A stretch of 7,418 nt of DNA, from contig JBIOJM010000428.1 of the NCBI GenBank assembly GCA_044450785.1, positions 1 to 7,418 of the forward strand, in the 5' to 3' direction. Position 1 is the stretch's first letter, and every line of letters begins with the position of its first letter. Positions 1 to 6,652 of the stretch are shown one piece after another. Position numbers and translations under genes: made by a program. The notes below the pieces were generated by a model. It made no database searches. It saw only the letters and a program-made list of their open reading frames with translations, and was not told the origin of the DNA. The stretch is from JBIOJM01 sp044450785. GTDB taxonomy: Bacteria > Planctomycetota > Planctomycetia > Isosphaerales > Isosphaeraceae.

Positions 1-1972
1 CGTAACAGGCGGTCGTGGTGGTGGTGGTCGCCACGAACAACATCGGCAGTAGCGTCACGGGAGCGACGCGGGCGCGACCCGAGTTGACGAGCACGGTCGT
101 GACCACCGCCAGGGCCATCACGGCCAGCAATTGGTTGGCCATGCCGAACATGGGCCAGATCGTCTCGACGCTGCCGGTGTAGATGAAGTAGCCCCAACCG
201 AAAACGACCAGTCCGGTCGCCAGCAGCGAGGCGGGCAGCCAGTTCAAGTCGCCCAGGGGCTTCCAGATCTTGCCCAGGAACTCCTGGACGAGGAAGCGCG
301 CAATTCGGGTACCGGCGTCGATCGTGGTCAAGATGAACAGGGCCTCGAACATGATCGCGAAGTGGTACCAGTACTTGAGCAGCCAGTTCATCCCGGGCAG
401 GGCCTCGGAAAAGATCCGCGCCATGCCCACGGCGAGCGTGACGGCGCCGCCGGTCCGGCCGTGAAGCGACTCCTGAACGTCTCGTTCCATCGCCACCAGC
501 TCGCTGCCCGGCACGGCGCCCGCGGCGTGGCCGCCGTGAAAGGCCGTTTCTCCGACCTCCAGAAACCGGGCGAAATCACGGTTTTTCGCCAGAAACTCGG
601 GGCGCCGGGCCAGGTCGATGTTGATGTCGTAGTACATCGAATTCGGCAGGGCCGCCGCCGCGATCAAGGCCACGACACCCACCAGGCCCTCCATCAGCAT
701 CGCGCCGTAGCCGATCATCCGGATGTCGCTCTCGCGGTCGATCATCTTGGGCGTGGTGCCCGAGGCAACCAGGGCGTGGAAGCCCGAGATCGCTCCGCAC
801 ATGATGCAAATGAAGACGTAGGGGAAAATTGGCCCATCGAAGTACGGGCCTCCTCCCGCGGCGAAATGCTGGCTCACCGCCGGCGCCTCGAGCCTGGGAT
901 TGGCGATCACGACCCCGGCGACCAGGAGCAAGATCGTGCCGATCTTCAAGAAGCTCGAGAGGTAGTCGCGCGGGCAGAGCAACAGCCACACCGGCAGCAC
1001 GGCCGCGACGAACCCGTAGGCCGCCAGTACGAAGACGGTCGTGTCCCGCGACAAGAGAAAGTACGGCTCGAGCTTCGAGCCGGGGACGAAGGCCCCCGCG
1101 AAGGTGGCGGCCAGCACGGCGGCCGCGCCCAGCAGCGATGCCTCCAGGATCTTGCCTTTCCGCAGGCGGTACATGTACCAGCCCACGAAGAGCGCGATCG
1201 GAATCGTGCTGGCGATGGTGAACGTGCCCCACGAGCTGCCCGGAACCAGCCGCCGGGCGTCCTTGGGCAGCTCGAAGCCGGCTCTCGTGCGGTCGGCCTT
1301 GTAGGTTGCGCCGGCGGGGATCGCCAGATCGAACGCTTCGTGGAAGACCATGGTCTGGCCCGGGCCGTCGCCGAAGCGGTACGTCGAGCCCGGTGGGACC
1401 TTGTAGATGGTCGGGCGGCCGGTGAAAGAGTCGTGGTCGATCGTCGATCCCGCGGTCCAAATGAGCACGGTCCCGGCTTTCATGGGGACTTGCTCACCGC
1501 CCAACGCCTTCACCACGACGATTCCCAATCCCGCCAGCGCGATGATCACGATGTACAGGATGGCGATCGCCGCCGCGAGACCGGCGGGCCGGCCAATCTC
1601 GGTGCGCGCCAGGCTGGCCAGGCTCGAGCCGCCGCGCCGGGTCGAGGCCGCCAGCACCAGCATGTCCTGCACCGCGCCGGCCAGGCAGACGCCAACCACC
1701 AGCCAGACCAGGCCGGGCAGATACCCGAACTGGATCGCCAGCACCGGGCCGATCAGCGGCCCCGCGCCGGAGATCGCGGCGAAATGGTGGCCGAACAGCA
1801 CCCAGCGGTTGGTCGGGTCGAAATTCTGGCCGTCGTTGTAGCGGTGGGCCGGGGTCATTCGCGCGTCATCGACCACCGCGACCTTGGCCGCCAGAAACGC
1901 GCTGTAGTATCGGTAGGCGATCGCCAGAATCGCCAGGACGCCCACCATCACCGGCATCGCATGGATCGTCAT
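1..1972 (-). CDS. cstA: Carbon starvation protein A family transporter (partial, C-terminus off the left edge)
   Basis: This is an inner-membrane transporter of the CstA/BtsT family (Pfam CstA plus its C-terminal 5TM region). Characterised members import pyruvate or peptides; the substrate here is unknown. I read 657 codons with no stop before the window edge. Family hallmarks seen are HRYNDG (residues 43-48), NRWVLFGHHFAAISGAGP (55-72), SGTTPKMI (401-408), RMIGYGAMLMEG (415-426) and WPMFGMANQLLA (about 603-614). A dozen or more hydrophobic segments lie between and around these motifs. The ATG at 1972 is preceded by GGAGG at 1983-1987 with a 10-nt spacer, and the N-terminus fits the family. 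Residues about 158-244 form a hydrophilic insertion between two membrane segments that I do not expect in the enterobacterial protein. The gene lies 40 nt after an unrecognised gene on the same strand and is probably cotranscribed with it. No small YbdD-type partner gene is visible, though one could lie beyond the edge. The family call is secure. Confidence 0.96.
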   Translation of the reverse strand, partial: MTIHAMPVMVGVLAILAIAYRYYSAFLAAKVAVVDDARMTPAHRYNDGQNFDPTNRWVLFGHHFAAISGAGPLIGPVLAIQFGYLPGLVWLVVGVCLAGAVQDMLVLAASTRRGGSSLASLARTEIGRPAGLAAAIAILYIVIIALAGLGIVVVKALGGEQVPMKAGTVLIWTAGSTIDHDSFTGRPTIYKVPPGSTYRFGDGPGQTMVFHEAFDLAIPAGATYKADRTRAGFELPKDARRLVPGSSWGTFTIASTIPIALFVGWYMYRLRKGKILEASLLGAAAVLAATFAGAFVPGSKLEPYFLLSRDTTVFVLAAYGFVAAVLPVWLLLCPRDYLSSFLKIGTILLLVAGVVIANPRLEAPAVSQHFAAGGGPYFDGPIFPYVFICIMCGAISGFHALVASGTTPKMIDRESDIRMIGYGAMLMEGLVGVVALIAAAALPNSMYYDINIDLARRPEFLAKNRDFARFLEVGETAFHGGHAAGAVPGSELVAMERDVQESLHGRTGGAVTLAVGMARIFSEALPGMNWLLKYWYHFAIMFEALFILTTIDAGTRIARFLVQEFLGKIWKPLGDLNWLPASLLATGLVVFGWGYFIYTGSVETIWPMFGMANQLLAVMALAVVTTVLVNSGRARVAPVTLLPMLFVATTTTTTACY

Positions 1973-2012
1973 CGCGGATCGACCTCCAGCCGGCACTCGC
2001 ACGCTCGCTCGT

Positions 2013-2606
2013 TCAATTCCCGGGCTGATCGCTCGGAATCTTCTCATCGCTTGCCCCCGGCTCGGCCGGGGATTGACCCGTTCCCTTCTGCCAGATCGCA
2101 AGCTGAGGCTGGTGATACTCCAGGAACCAGATCTCCTCTTCGACCCCCAGCTCATCCGCAAAACGTTGGGCCACCAGGTAATTGACGATCTCGAGCGACG
2201 ACGCCAGGAAATCGGTGCGGGTGTCGGCCGGGCCGCTGGGGTTATGAAAGATGAACCGGATCACCAGGACCCGCTCGTCCACCGGCCCTTGCGGCGAGAG
2301 ATAGCGACCGTCCATCTCGTAGATCGAATAACCCCGGGAAGCCTGACAGAGCGTCTTGATCCAGGCCACCTCGTCGAACTCGGCGGACTGCCGGCGGCGT
2401 CGCTCGATGTACTGCTGAATGTACGGTACGGCTCGGATCGCCTGCTCGTCGAAGAGATCCTCGAGCACTTCCTGGACCTTGCCGAAATAGCCGAGCTTCT
2501 TGGGGAGGATGACTTCATACATCCGCGCGGGTTTCGGCCCGACCAGTTGGTAGCCGGTGGAGGGCGAACGGCCCTGATCGGGGGGAGTCGCCGGAGGCTT
2601 AGGCAT
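2013..2606 (-). CDS. Uncharacterised 197-residue protein, coupled to an endonuclease III-like gene
   Basis: I do not recognise this family. From the ATG at 2606 it encodes 197 residues. There is a proline-rich, probably disordered N-terminus (1-25), then a folded-looking core (about 29-175) that begins MYEVILPKKLGYFGKVQEVL. A basic stretch ERRRRQ lies at 68-73, and a beta-like segment VLVIRFIFHN at 113-122 is followed by an amphipathic helix region (131-155). The tail is loose and polar (176-197). There is no signal peptide, membrane segment or metal-binding cluster, so it should be cytosolic. Its start overlaps the stop of the upstream glycosylase gene by 8 nt (2599-2606), which suggests translational coupling. 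A GGGAGG lies about 14 nt upstream, rather far. An alternative in-frame ATG at 2696 would add 30 residues wholly inside the glycosylase gene and is unlikely. The cstA gene follows after 40 nt. Good codon structure and the overlap make the gene itself convincing, but the function is open. Confidence 0.85.
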   Translation of the reverse strand: MPKPPATPPDQGRSPSTGYQLVGPKPARMYEVILPKKLGYFGKVQEVLEDLFDEQAIRAVPYIQQYIERRRRQSAEFDEVAWIKTLCQASRGYSIYEMDGRYLSPQGPVDERVLVIRFIFHNPSGPADTRTDFLASSLEIVNYLVAQRFADELGVEEEIWFLEYHQPQLAIWQKGTGQSPAEPGASDEKIPSDQPGN

Positions 2607-3318
2607 CGACTTCGCGCGGGCCTCCCTCGGGCAAGAGGCTCTCGAGAGGGCAGCCGTCACAAACAGGAGCGGCCGCGCGACAGAATCGGCGGCCAAGCTG
2701 TTCCATGCCCAGAGCCAGGTTCTTCAGCAAGTTTGCCGGATCTTCATCCCTTTGTTCCGCACGATCGACGGCGTGATCAACCAGCAGGTCGCGGGCTTCT
2801 TCGTAACTCTCCGTCCTATCGAGCCAGGCATGACGGACCAGGACGCGGAAGGTGGCGCGATCGACCGGATACGAGGGCTGCTTCAAGGCAAACAGCAGAA
2901 GCGCGTCGGCGCCCTTCACTCCGATGCCGCTCTGCGCCGCCAGCTCGCCCCGGAGCCAGTCGGTCGATCGATGAGGATCAAACAACGAATCGACCGCGCC
3001 GCCGTGATGATCCACCAGCCAGCGCGCGAGATGCTTGAGCAGGGCGGCGGTTTGGGCCGGCGCGGTGACCCCCTTCTCACGCAGGGCATCGCTGATCTCG
3101 GGGATGTCGGCCCTGGCCAATCGATCAGGGGTCAGAAGGCCCGATTCGTCAAGGCCGTCGAGCGCGGCACTCCAGCGAGCCCCGCCCAGTTCGCGGTCCA
3201 ACAGGACGGCGATCATGGCCTCGAAGGGAGCGAGCCCCTCGAAATCGGCTGGGGGTGGGCCGAAGTGGTCGGCCAGGGCCTCGCAGACGGTGGAGAATGC
3301 CTCGTCGAGGGTCGGCAT
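2599..3318 (-). CDS. HhH-GPD DNA glycosylase, endonuclease III-like, divergent
   Basis: This 239-residue protein matches the endonuclease III (Nth) fold used in base excision repair, where oxidised pyrimidines are removed and the abasic site may be nicked. The segment PFEAMIAVLL (31-40) matches the first conserved helix. A helix-hairpin-helix lies at about 126-145 (GIGVKGADALLLF), with K135 at the position of the catalytic lysine. VDRATFRVL (152-160) carries D153 at the position of the catalytic aspartate. The C-terminus has C213-X6-C220-X2-C223, but the fourth cluster cysteine, expected at 229, is leucine. The S-A-Q-A-T-D loop after the first helix is replaced by DRELGG. The substrate may therefore differ from classical Nth, so I give no symbol. 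The ATG at 3318 has no obvious Shine-Dalgarno; a CTG at 3369 is in frame but unsupported. The stop overlaps the next gene by 8 nt. Family membership is firm; exact activity is inferred. Confidence 0.9.
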   Translation of the reverse strand: MPTLDEAFSTVCEALADHFGPPPADFEGLAPFEAMIAVLLDRELGGARWSAALDGLDESGLLTPDRLARADIPEISDALREKGVTAPAQTAALLKHLARWLVDHHGGAVDSLFDPHRSTDWLRGELAAQSGIGVKGADALLLFALKQPSYPVDRATFRVLVRHAWLDRTESYEEARDLLVDHAVDRAEQRDEDPANLLKNLALGMEQLGRRFCRAAAPVCDGCPLESLLPEGGPREVDA

Positions 3319-3394
3319 GATGGCGATGGCTCTCGCGTGGGATCGGCATCCTGCCGTGGCGAATTCCAGACACGCGCCCGATGCCCGCGCCGCC

Positions 3395-3407
3395 GGCCGA
3401 TCCGGCC
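3395..3407 (-). other. Short GC hairpin after rpsT
   Basis: Downstream of the rpsT stop, GGCCG and CGGCC form a 5-bp stem with a 3-nt loop, about 15 nt past the stop codon. No run of U follows on the minus strand, so it is not a classical intrinsic terminator. It might protect the 3' end of the rpsT mRNA or partly separate it from the glycosylase gene that starts at 3318. In such GC-rich DNA a stem this small could also be chance. Confidence 0.25.
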
Positions 3408-3421
3408 CCCTCAGCCCGGAC

Positions 3422-3703
3422 TCACGCTTCTTGGGCCTTGGCCATCGCGGCGTTATAGGCGCGGGCCAGCTTGCTTTTACGGCGGGCCGCGGTGTTGGGA
3501 TGAAGGACCCGGCGCGCGCCGGCCTTGTCGATCTTGGCGGACGCAGCCTTGAGGTCCGCCGTCGCTTTCTCGAAATCCTTGGCCGCCAGCGACGTCAGGG
3601 TCTTCTTCGAAAGCGTCTTGATCACTTTCTTGGCGACGCGATTGTGCATTCGGCGTTTGACGCTCAGTCGCATGCGCTTGGATGCGGAGGGTGAGTTTGG
3701 CAT
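3422..3703 (-). CDS. rpsT: 30S ribosomal protein S20
   Basis: S20 binds 16S rRNA early in assembly of the small ribosomal subunit. The 93-residue product is very basic and begins MPNSPSASKRMRLSVKRRMH, the usual lysine/arginine-rich N-terminal helix with its S-A-x-K-R pattern. It ends with the conserved segment VLHPNTAARRKSKLARAYNA (66-85), diagnostic for S20. Length is normal for the family, which is about 85-95 residues. The ATG at 3703 is chosen because it gives the standard N-terminus; the frame stays open 35 codons further upstream, but that part looks non-coding. The only Shine-Dalgarno-like sequence, GGAG at 3706-3709, sits just 2 nt from the start. That spacing is unusually short and may mean that initiation is weak or regulated. 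A promoter-like pair lies at 3799-3828, and the leader has a strong hairpin. The TPR gene lies upstream on the same strand. Confidence 0.97.
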   Translation of the reverse strand: MPNSPSASKRMRLSVKRRMHNRVAKKVIKTLSKKTLTSLAAKDFEKATADLKAASAKIDKAGARRVLHPNTAARRKSKLARAYNAAMAKAQEA

Positions 3704-3705
3704 GG

Positions 3706-3709
3706 CTCC
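3706..3709 (-). promoter_or_regulatory. Unusually close Shine-Dalgarno-like GGAG of rpsT
   Basis: GGAG lies only 2 nt before the rpsT ATG, whereas the other genes in this window have 4-10 nt. Either the ribosome initiates poorly here or it uses another contact. S20 in E. coli is known to be under translational feedback with a weak start, so a suboptimal site may be functional. That link is inference. Confidence 0.35.
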
Positions 3710-3743
3710 GTATTGGTTAGGGAACGATCGATCGACGACACTT

Positions 3744-3777
3744 GCCGGCCCGCGACGGGCTCGAACGCGCGGCCGGC
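3744..3777 (-). promoter_or_regulatory. GC-rich hairpin in the rpsT leader
   Basis: Arms 3744-3750 and 3771-3777 are perfect 7-nt complements (GCCGGCC/GGCCGGC). They extend by GCG/CGC after a one-base bulge at 3751. The loop spans 3755-3767. An 11-nt direct repeat, GCCGGCCCGCG, at 3744-3754 and 3772-3782 overlaps the arms. The structure lies about 40 nt upstream of the rpsT start and inside its predicted 5' leader. No U-tract follows, so it is more likely a leader structure than a terminator of the TPR gene. A regulatory role is a guess. Confidence 0.35.
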
Positions 3778-3798
3778 CCGCGATTGTGGACCGGCTGG

Positions 3799-3828
3799 AG
3801 CATACCATGTCTTTCCCGGTCAGTTCAA
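3799..3828 (-). promoter_or_regulatory. Predicted sigma70-type promoter of rpsT
   Basis: On the minus strand, TTGAAC (3823-3828) and TATGCT (3799-3804) are separated by 18 nt. The -35 box overlaps the last codons of the TPR gene, next to its TGA at 3820-3822. Transcription would begin near 3790, giving an rpsT leader of about 85-90 nt. Both boxes match the sigma70 consensus well for such GC-rich DNA, and the position fits a gene that needs strong expression of its own. Not verified experimentally. Confidence 0.5.
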
Positions 3829-5205
3829 GCGCCGAAGCCTCTGGGCGACGTCGAGATAGGCGTAGTCCATGGCGGCGACTTCGTTATAGTGCTCCAGCGC
3901 CGCCTCGGTGTTGCTGAGCCCTTCAGAAACCCGGCCCAGCCGGTATTGGAGGGCTTTGAAATTCTCCTTGTCGTCGGCCTCGAGGACCTTCAATGCCTCT
4001 TTATAGCTCCGCTCGGCCAGTTTCAAGTTATTCGTGGCCTCGAAGCTCAGCCCGGCTTGATGGAGAGCCTGGATCTTCAGCGCGGGGCTCGAGCGCGCCT
4101 GCTGGAACGCAGCAATCGCCTCGTCGTGCGCTCCCGTTCGCGCCAGGATCAGGCCGAGCTCGTAATGCGCCTTCGGGTCCTCAGGGTGCAGATTCACCCG
4201 GCGCCGATGCGCCTGGATCTCATACTTGTCCAGCATCTCGTTCAACTGGTCGAGCTTGGCCTTGGCGCCCGTGTCCTCAGGATGCTGGAGTACTCGCTGC
4301 GACTGGCTCTCGATCGCCCGTTTCAGACGGCTGATCTGGGTGTCCTCCAGGACCGCCGTCAAGGCCGGGTCGCCGGGATTGGCCTTCAGACCCTTGGTCA
4401 GCACTTTCTCGGCTTTCTCGAGGTCGCTGTGGTTGCGATAGATGTCGGCCAGATCGAGGTAGGCGTGAATCGCCTTCGGGTCGCTCAAGATTTCCTTGAC
4501 CAGCCGCTGCTCCGGCGAGAGCTGCTCTTGTTTGAGCCGGTCGAGCTTGGCGGCGCTCGATTCGACGGGCTCGGGCATCGCCGCGGCGGCGGCTCGCTGA
4601 TCGAGTGCGTCGTCCAGTCCGGCCCGATTGATCGTCGAGCTGGCCATCAGGGAATTGATCTGGCGGCTGGCGTCCTGGTCGTTGGGATGAAATTTCTTGA
4701 GGAGCTCCCAGCATCCGATGGCTTTCTGCCAGCTTTCGTTCAGCTCATGGACGCGCGCCGAGTATTTGAGGAAATCGGCGTCCTTGGTCACCCCCTGCAC
4801 GGATTCGACGAACCACTGGGCGACGACCAGCAGGCCAAGCCCCTCCGCGGACTCCGCCGCCACCCGGGCAGCCCCCACGTCCCACGGATTATTGACGAAA
4901 GCGTCCTCGCAGTGCTCGAGCGCCTGCCTGAAGTTTTGCTTGGATCGCGCCGACTTGGCCCGGAGCAGGATCGGCTGGTTCTTGGCCCCGACCAGCATCC
5001 CCACTTTGGCGGGATCGTTATTGAACTTGCGCCGCTCGATCCCCCGCAAAGACTGGCGATAGACCAGGTTGTCGGGCACAATCTTGCAACACTGCCTGTA
5101 CATCGCGATCGCGTAATCAAAATTCGAGTTGCGCGCGGCGTCATTGCCATACTGGAAAAAAGTCTGTGCTTTTTGCAGATCGGGGTTATCCGACTCGGCA
5201 GACAT
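3820..5205 (-). CDS. TPR-repeat protein of planctomycete type
   Basis: A 461-residue soluble protein rich in tetratricopeptide repeats, helical hairpins that bind partner proteins. Recognisable units lie at about 12-45 (AQTFFQYGNDAARNSNFDYA onward), 245-278 (IHAYLDLADIYRNHSDLEKA onward), 344-377, 378-411 and 417-450. Weaker units lie at about 90-178. A charged helical stretch at 280-335 may form a coiled coil, and an alanine run lies at 205-209. There is no signal peptide or membrane segment. I chose the ATG at 5205 rather than the in-frame ATG at 5229 because GGAGGAG (5214-5220) lies 8 nt before it, inside what would otherwise be coding sequence. The N-terminal block with CCKIVPDNLVYRQSLRG resembles TPR proteins I associate with planctomycetes; that is recollection, not a search. 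No catalytic domain is seen and the role is unknown. It is followed by rpsT on the same strand after 116 nt. Confidence 0.93.
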   Translation of the reverse strand: MSAESDNPDLQKAQTFFQYGNDAARNSNFDYAIAMYRQCCKIVPDNLVYRQSLRGIERRKFNNDPAKVGMLVGAKNQPILLRAKSARSKQNFRQALEHCEDAFVNNPWDVGAARVAAESAEGLGLLVVAQWFVESVQGVTKDADFLKYSARVHELNESWQKAIGCWELLKKFHPNDQDASRQINSLMASSTINRAGLDDALDQRAAAAAMPEPVESSAAKLDRLKQEQLSPEQRLVKEILSDPKAIHAYLDLADIYRNHSDLEKAEKVLTKGLKANPGDPALTAVLEDTQISRLKRAIESQSQRVLQHPEDTGAKAKLDQLNEMLDKYEIQAHRRRVNLHPEDPKAHYELGLILARTGAHDEAIAAFQQARSSPALKIQALHQAGLSFEATNNLKLAERSYKEALKVLEADDKENFKALQYRLGRVSEGLSNTEAALEHYNEVAAMDYAYLDVAQRLRRLN

Positions 5206-5213
5206 CGGCGGTG

Positions 5214-5220
5214 CTCCTCC
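5214..5220 (-). promoter_or_regulatory. Ribosome binding site that fixes the TPR gene start
   Basis: GGAGGAG stands 8 nt before the ATG at 5205. Because it would fall within codons 4-6 of the longer reading frame from 5229, it argues for the shorter protein. Confidence 0.75.
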
Positions 5221-5516
5221 CGGAAGCAAAGCCTGATCGAATTCGAGACAATCGCAGCACCAACCGCGGCTCGACGATCGCTCTTGATCAATACGTCGCT
5301 GCCCGACCTTGCGGGACAGTCACTCCCCGAGCGATCCTGGTCCGGGGACAGCCCTGCTTGACCGGGCACTCGGGGCTTGCAGTGTTTATTCTAATCCATC
5401 GCCTCGTCGTTCACCACTTAAGTCTGATGCCGGGGTCGGGGAGTACGAAATCCACAATGTGCTCGAGACATCCGGCACAGCCAGTGGCACCCGTAACGAA
5501 ACCAGGACCATCTTTC

Positions 5517-5522
5517 GAGGAG
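5517..5522 (+). promoter_or_regulatory. Ribosome binding site that fixes the gluconolactonase-like start
   Basis: GAGGAG lies 9 nt before the ATG at 5532. The same frame is open back to 5166, so this site, together with the start of protein-like sequence, decides the start codon. Confidence 0.75.
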
Positions 5523-5531
5523 ACTGATCCA

Positions 5532-6425
5532 ATGCCGGCCATTCTCAGGGACGCCGGGCTGTCCGATCTCATCGAATCGGAGACGGTCGAGCGGCTCGCT
5601 GGAGGGTTTCAGTTTACTGAAGGGCCGCTCTGGTGTCCCGATGGCTCGTTGCTCTTCCAGGACATCACGGCCCAGCGGACGTATCGTCTCGCCGCGGACC
5701 GTTCACTCCACCTGGTGCGAGAGCAGACGGAAGCGGCCAACGGCCAGACGTTCATTGCCGGGGGCTCCATCGTGTTCTGCGAGCAAAATGGCCGGCGCGT
5801 CTCACGGATGGCGTGCGACGGCAGCGGAGTCGAGCCGGTCGTCGAGAACTGGGCGGGAGGACGTCTCAACAGCCCCAACGACGTCGTCTGCCGGTCCGAC
5901 GGTCTGATCTATTTCACCGACCCGCCCTACGGCGTGGAACCGCGGCGACGCGCGCTCCACTTCCAGGGTTTGTTCGCCATGGACCCGGAGCGGAGCAGGC
6001 AGGGCGCCCTCCGTCTCCTGGCCGATGACTTCGAGAAACCGAACGGACTGGCATTTTCAGCCGATGAACGCACACTCTACGTCTGCGACACGGCGCGATA
6101 TCACGTGCGAGCATTCGATGTCGAGAGGTCCGGAGCCTTGAAGGTCGGGTCCGCCCGGGTCTTCGCAACGCTCGATCCGGGCCAGCCCGGCGGTCCTGAT
6201 GGGATGAAGGTGGACAAGGCCGGTCGAGTTTACGTGGCCGTGGCCCTGGGGATCTGGGTTTTCGAGCCGGACGGTCGATTGCTGGGGATCCTGTCGCTGC
6301 CCGCGCGCCCGTCGAACCTGGCGTGGTGCGATCCAGACGGCCGGGGCCTCGCCATCACGGCCGTCGACGCGGTCTATTACGTTCGTCTCCGCGCCGAGGG
6401 CATCATGCCTCCGTTCCTTCCCTGA
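5532..6425 (+). CDS. SMP-30/gluconolactonase/LRE-family beta-propeller
   Basis: A 297-residue protein of the SMP-30/gluconolactonase family (Pfam SGL), a six-bladed propeller that holds one divalent metal and usually hydrolyses sugar lactones. The metal-site residues are all visible. They are E30 in FTEGPLW, N116 in NSPNDVV, N171 in PNGLAFS and D223 in GPDGMKVD, matching Glu18, Asn103, Asn154 and Asp204 of human SMP-30. Repeated blade motifs such as GLIYFTDPPYG (124-134) and TLYVCDTARYHVRAFD (181-196) support the fold. Length is normal. There is no signal peptide from the chosen start, so it should be cytosolic. The frame is open upstream to 5166, but GAGGAG at 5517-5522 and the onset of protein-like sequence fix the ATG at 5532. 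The gene is divergent from the TPR gene and precedes infA by 227 nt on the same strand. No sugar-pathway neighbours are seen, so the actual lactone is unknown. Confidence 0.94.
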   Translation: MPAILRDAGLSDLIESETVERLAGGFQFTEGPLWCPDGSLLFQDITAQRTYRLAADRSLHLVREQTEAANGQTFIAGGSIVFCEQNGRRVSRMACDGSGVEPVVENWAGGRLNSPNDVVCRSDGLIYFTDPPYGVEPRRRALHFQGLFAMDPERSRQGALRLLADDFEKPNGLAFSADERTLYVCDTARYHVRAFDVERSGALKVGSARVFATLDPGQPGGPDGMKVDKAGRVYVAVALGIWVFEPDGRLLGILSLPARPSNLAWCDPDGRGLAITAVDAVYYVRLRAEGIMPPFLP

Positions 6426-6641
6426 TTTCTTTCGACGGAGTCGCTGTTCAAATCGAGGACGATCGAGTATTCTGGAGTCGTAATCATGGGCATGTCTCAC
6501 CCGTCTCGAGCCGGCCCTCCAGAGGGCAACGGCCGTCGGTCGATGGTTCGGGCCCCCTGGACGCGAGACACGGTGAGATCGACCGGAGAGCATTTTGATC
6601 GCAGCCAAACCGACCCAGACGTGGCCCGCGCTGGTCGTTAC

Positions 6642-6646
6642 AGGAG
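6642..6646 (+). promoter_or_regulatory. Ribosome binding site of infA with a GTG start
   Basis: AGGAG lies 6 nt before the GTG at 6653. It supports GTG as the initiation codon; no in-frame ATG occurs at a position that would give a normal IF-1 N-terminus. Confidence 0.75.
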
Positions 6647-6652
6647 ATCCGC

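Larger units (their letters stand above)
5206..5531. other. Divergent intergenic region between the TPR and gluconolactonase-like genes
   Basis: These 326 bases hold no convincing gene. Open frames cross the region but lack a ribosome site or protein-like composition. It must contain promoters for both flanking genes, yet I found no clear -35/-10 pair. AT-rich TTTATTCTAATC around 5386-5396 is a possible -10 region for the plus-strand gene but lacks a good -35. TTGACC at 5358-5363 is 23 nt away from TATTCT at 5387, which is too far. Potential alternative hairpins lie at 5324-5375. The ribosome site of each gene sits at one end of the region. Confidence 0.6.

Noticed and set aside
10..29. GTGGTGGTGG-like microsatellite near the left edge
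   Set aside because: It encodes a run of threonines in the last visible part of CstA; it is short and explained by coding.
576..1460. A 294-residue minus-strand frame within cstA
   Set aside because: It is in another frame of the same strand as cstA and shows an arginine/glycine-rich shadow composition.
131..2185. A 684-residue plus-strand open frame
   Set aside because: It is antisense to the clear CstA frame. Its product is rich in Arg, Gln, His and Asp with no recognisable domain, as expected from the complement of GC-rich codons, and it has no convincing ribosome site.
2073..3552. Overlapping plus-strand frames at 2073-3038 and 2752-3552
   Set aside because: They are antisense to the uncharacterised protein and the endonuclease III-like gene, with low-complexity products and no family resemblance.
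3725..3735. GATCGATCG tandem in the rpsT leader
   Set aside because: It is only a few units long, common in GC-rich genomes, and has no further structure.
3742..5361. A 539-residue plus-strand open frame
   Set aside because: It lies opposite the TPR gene and reads as a codon-bias shadow. The minus-strand frame has genuine TPR repeats and a good ribosome site.
5166..5531. N-terminal extension of the gluconolactonase-like protein back to the ATG at 5166
   Set aside because: The extra 122 residues are not family-like and would overlap the start of the divergent TPR gene; GAGGAG at 5517-5522 marks the real start.
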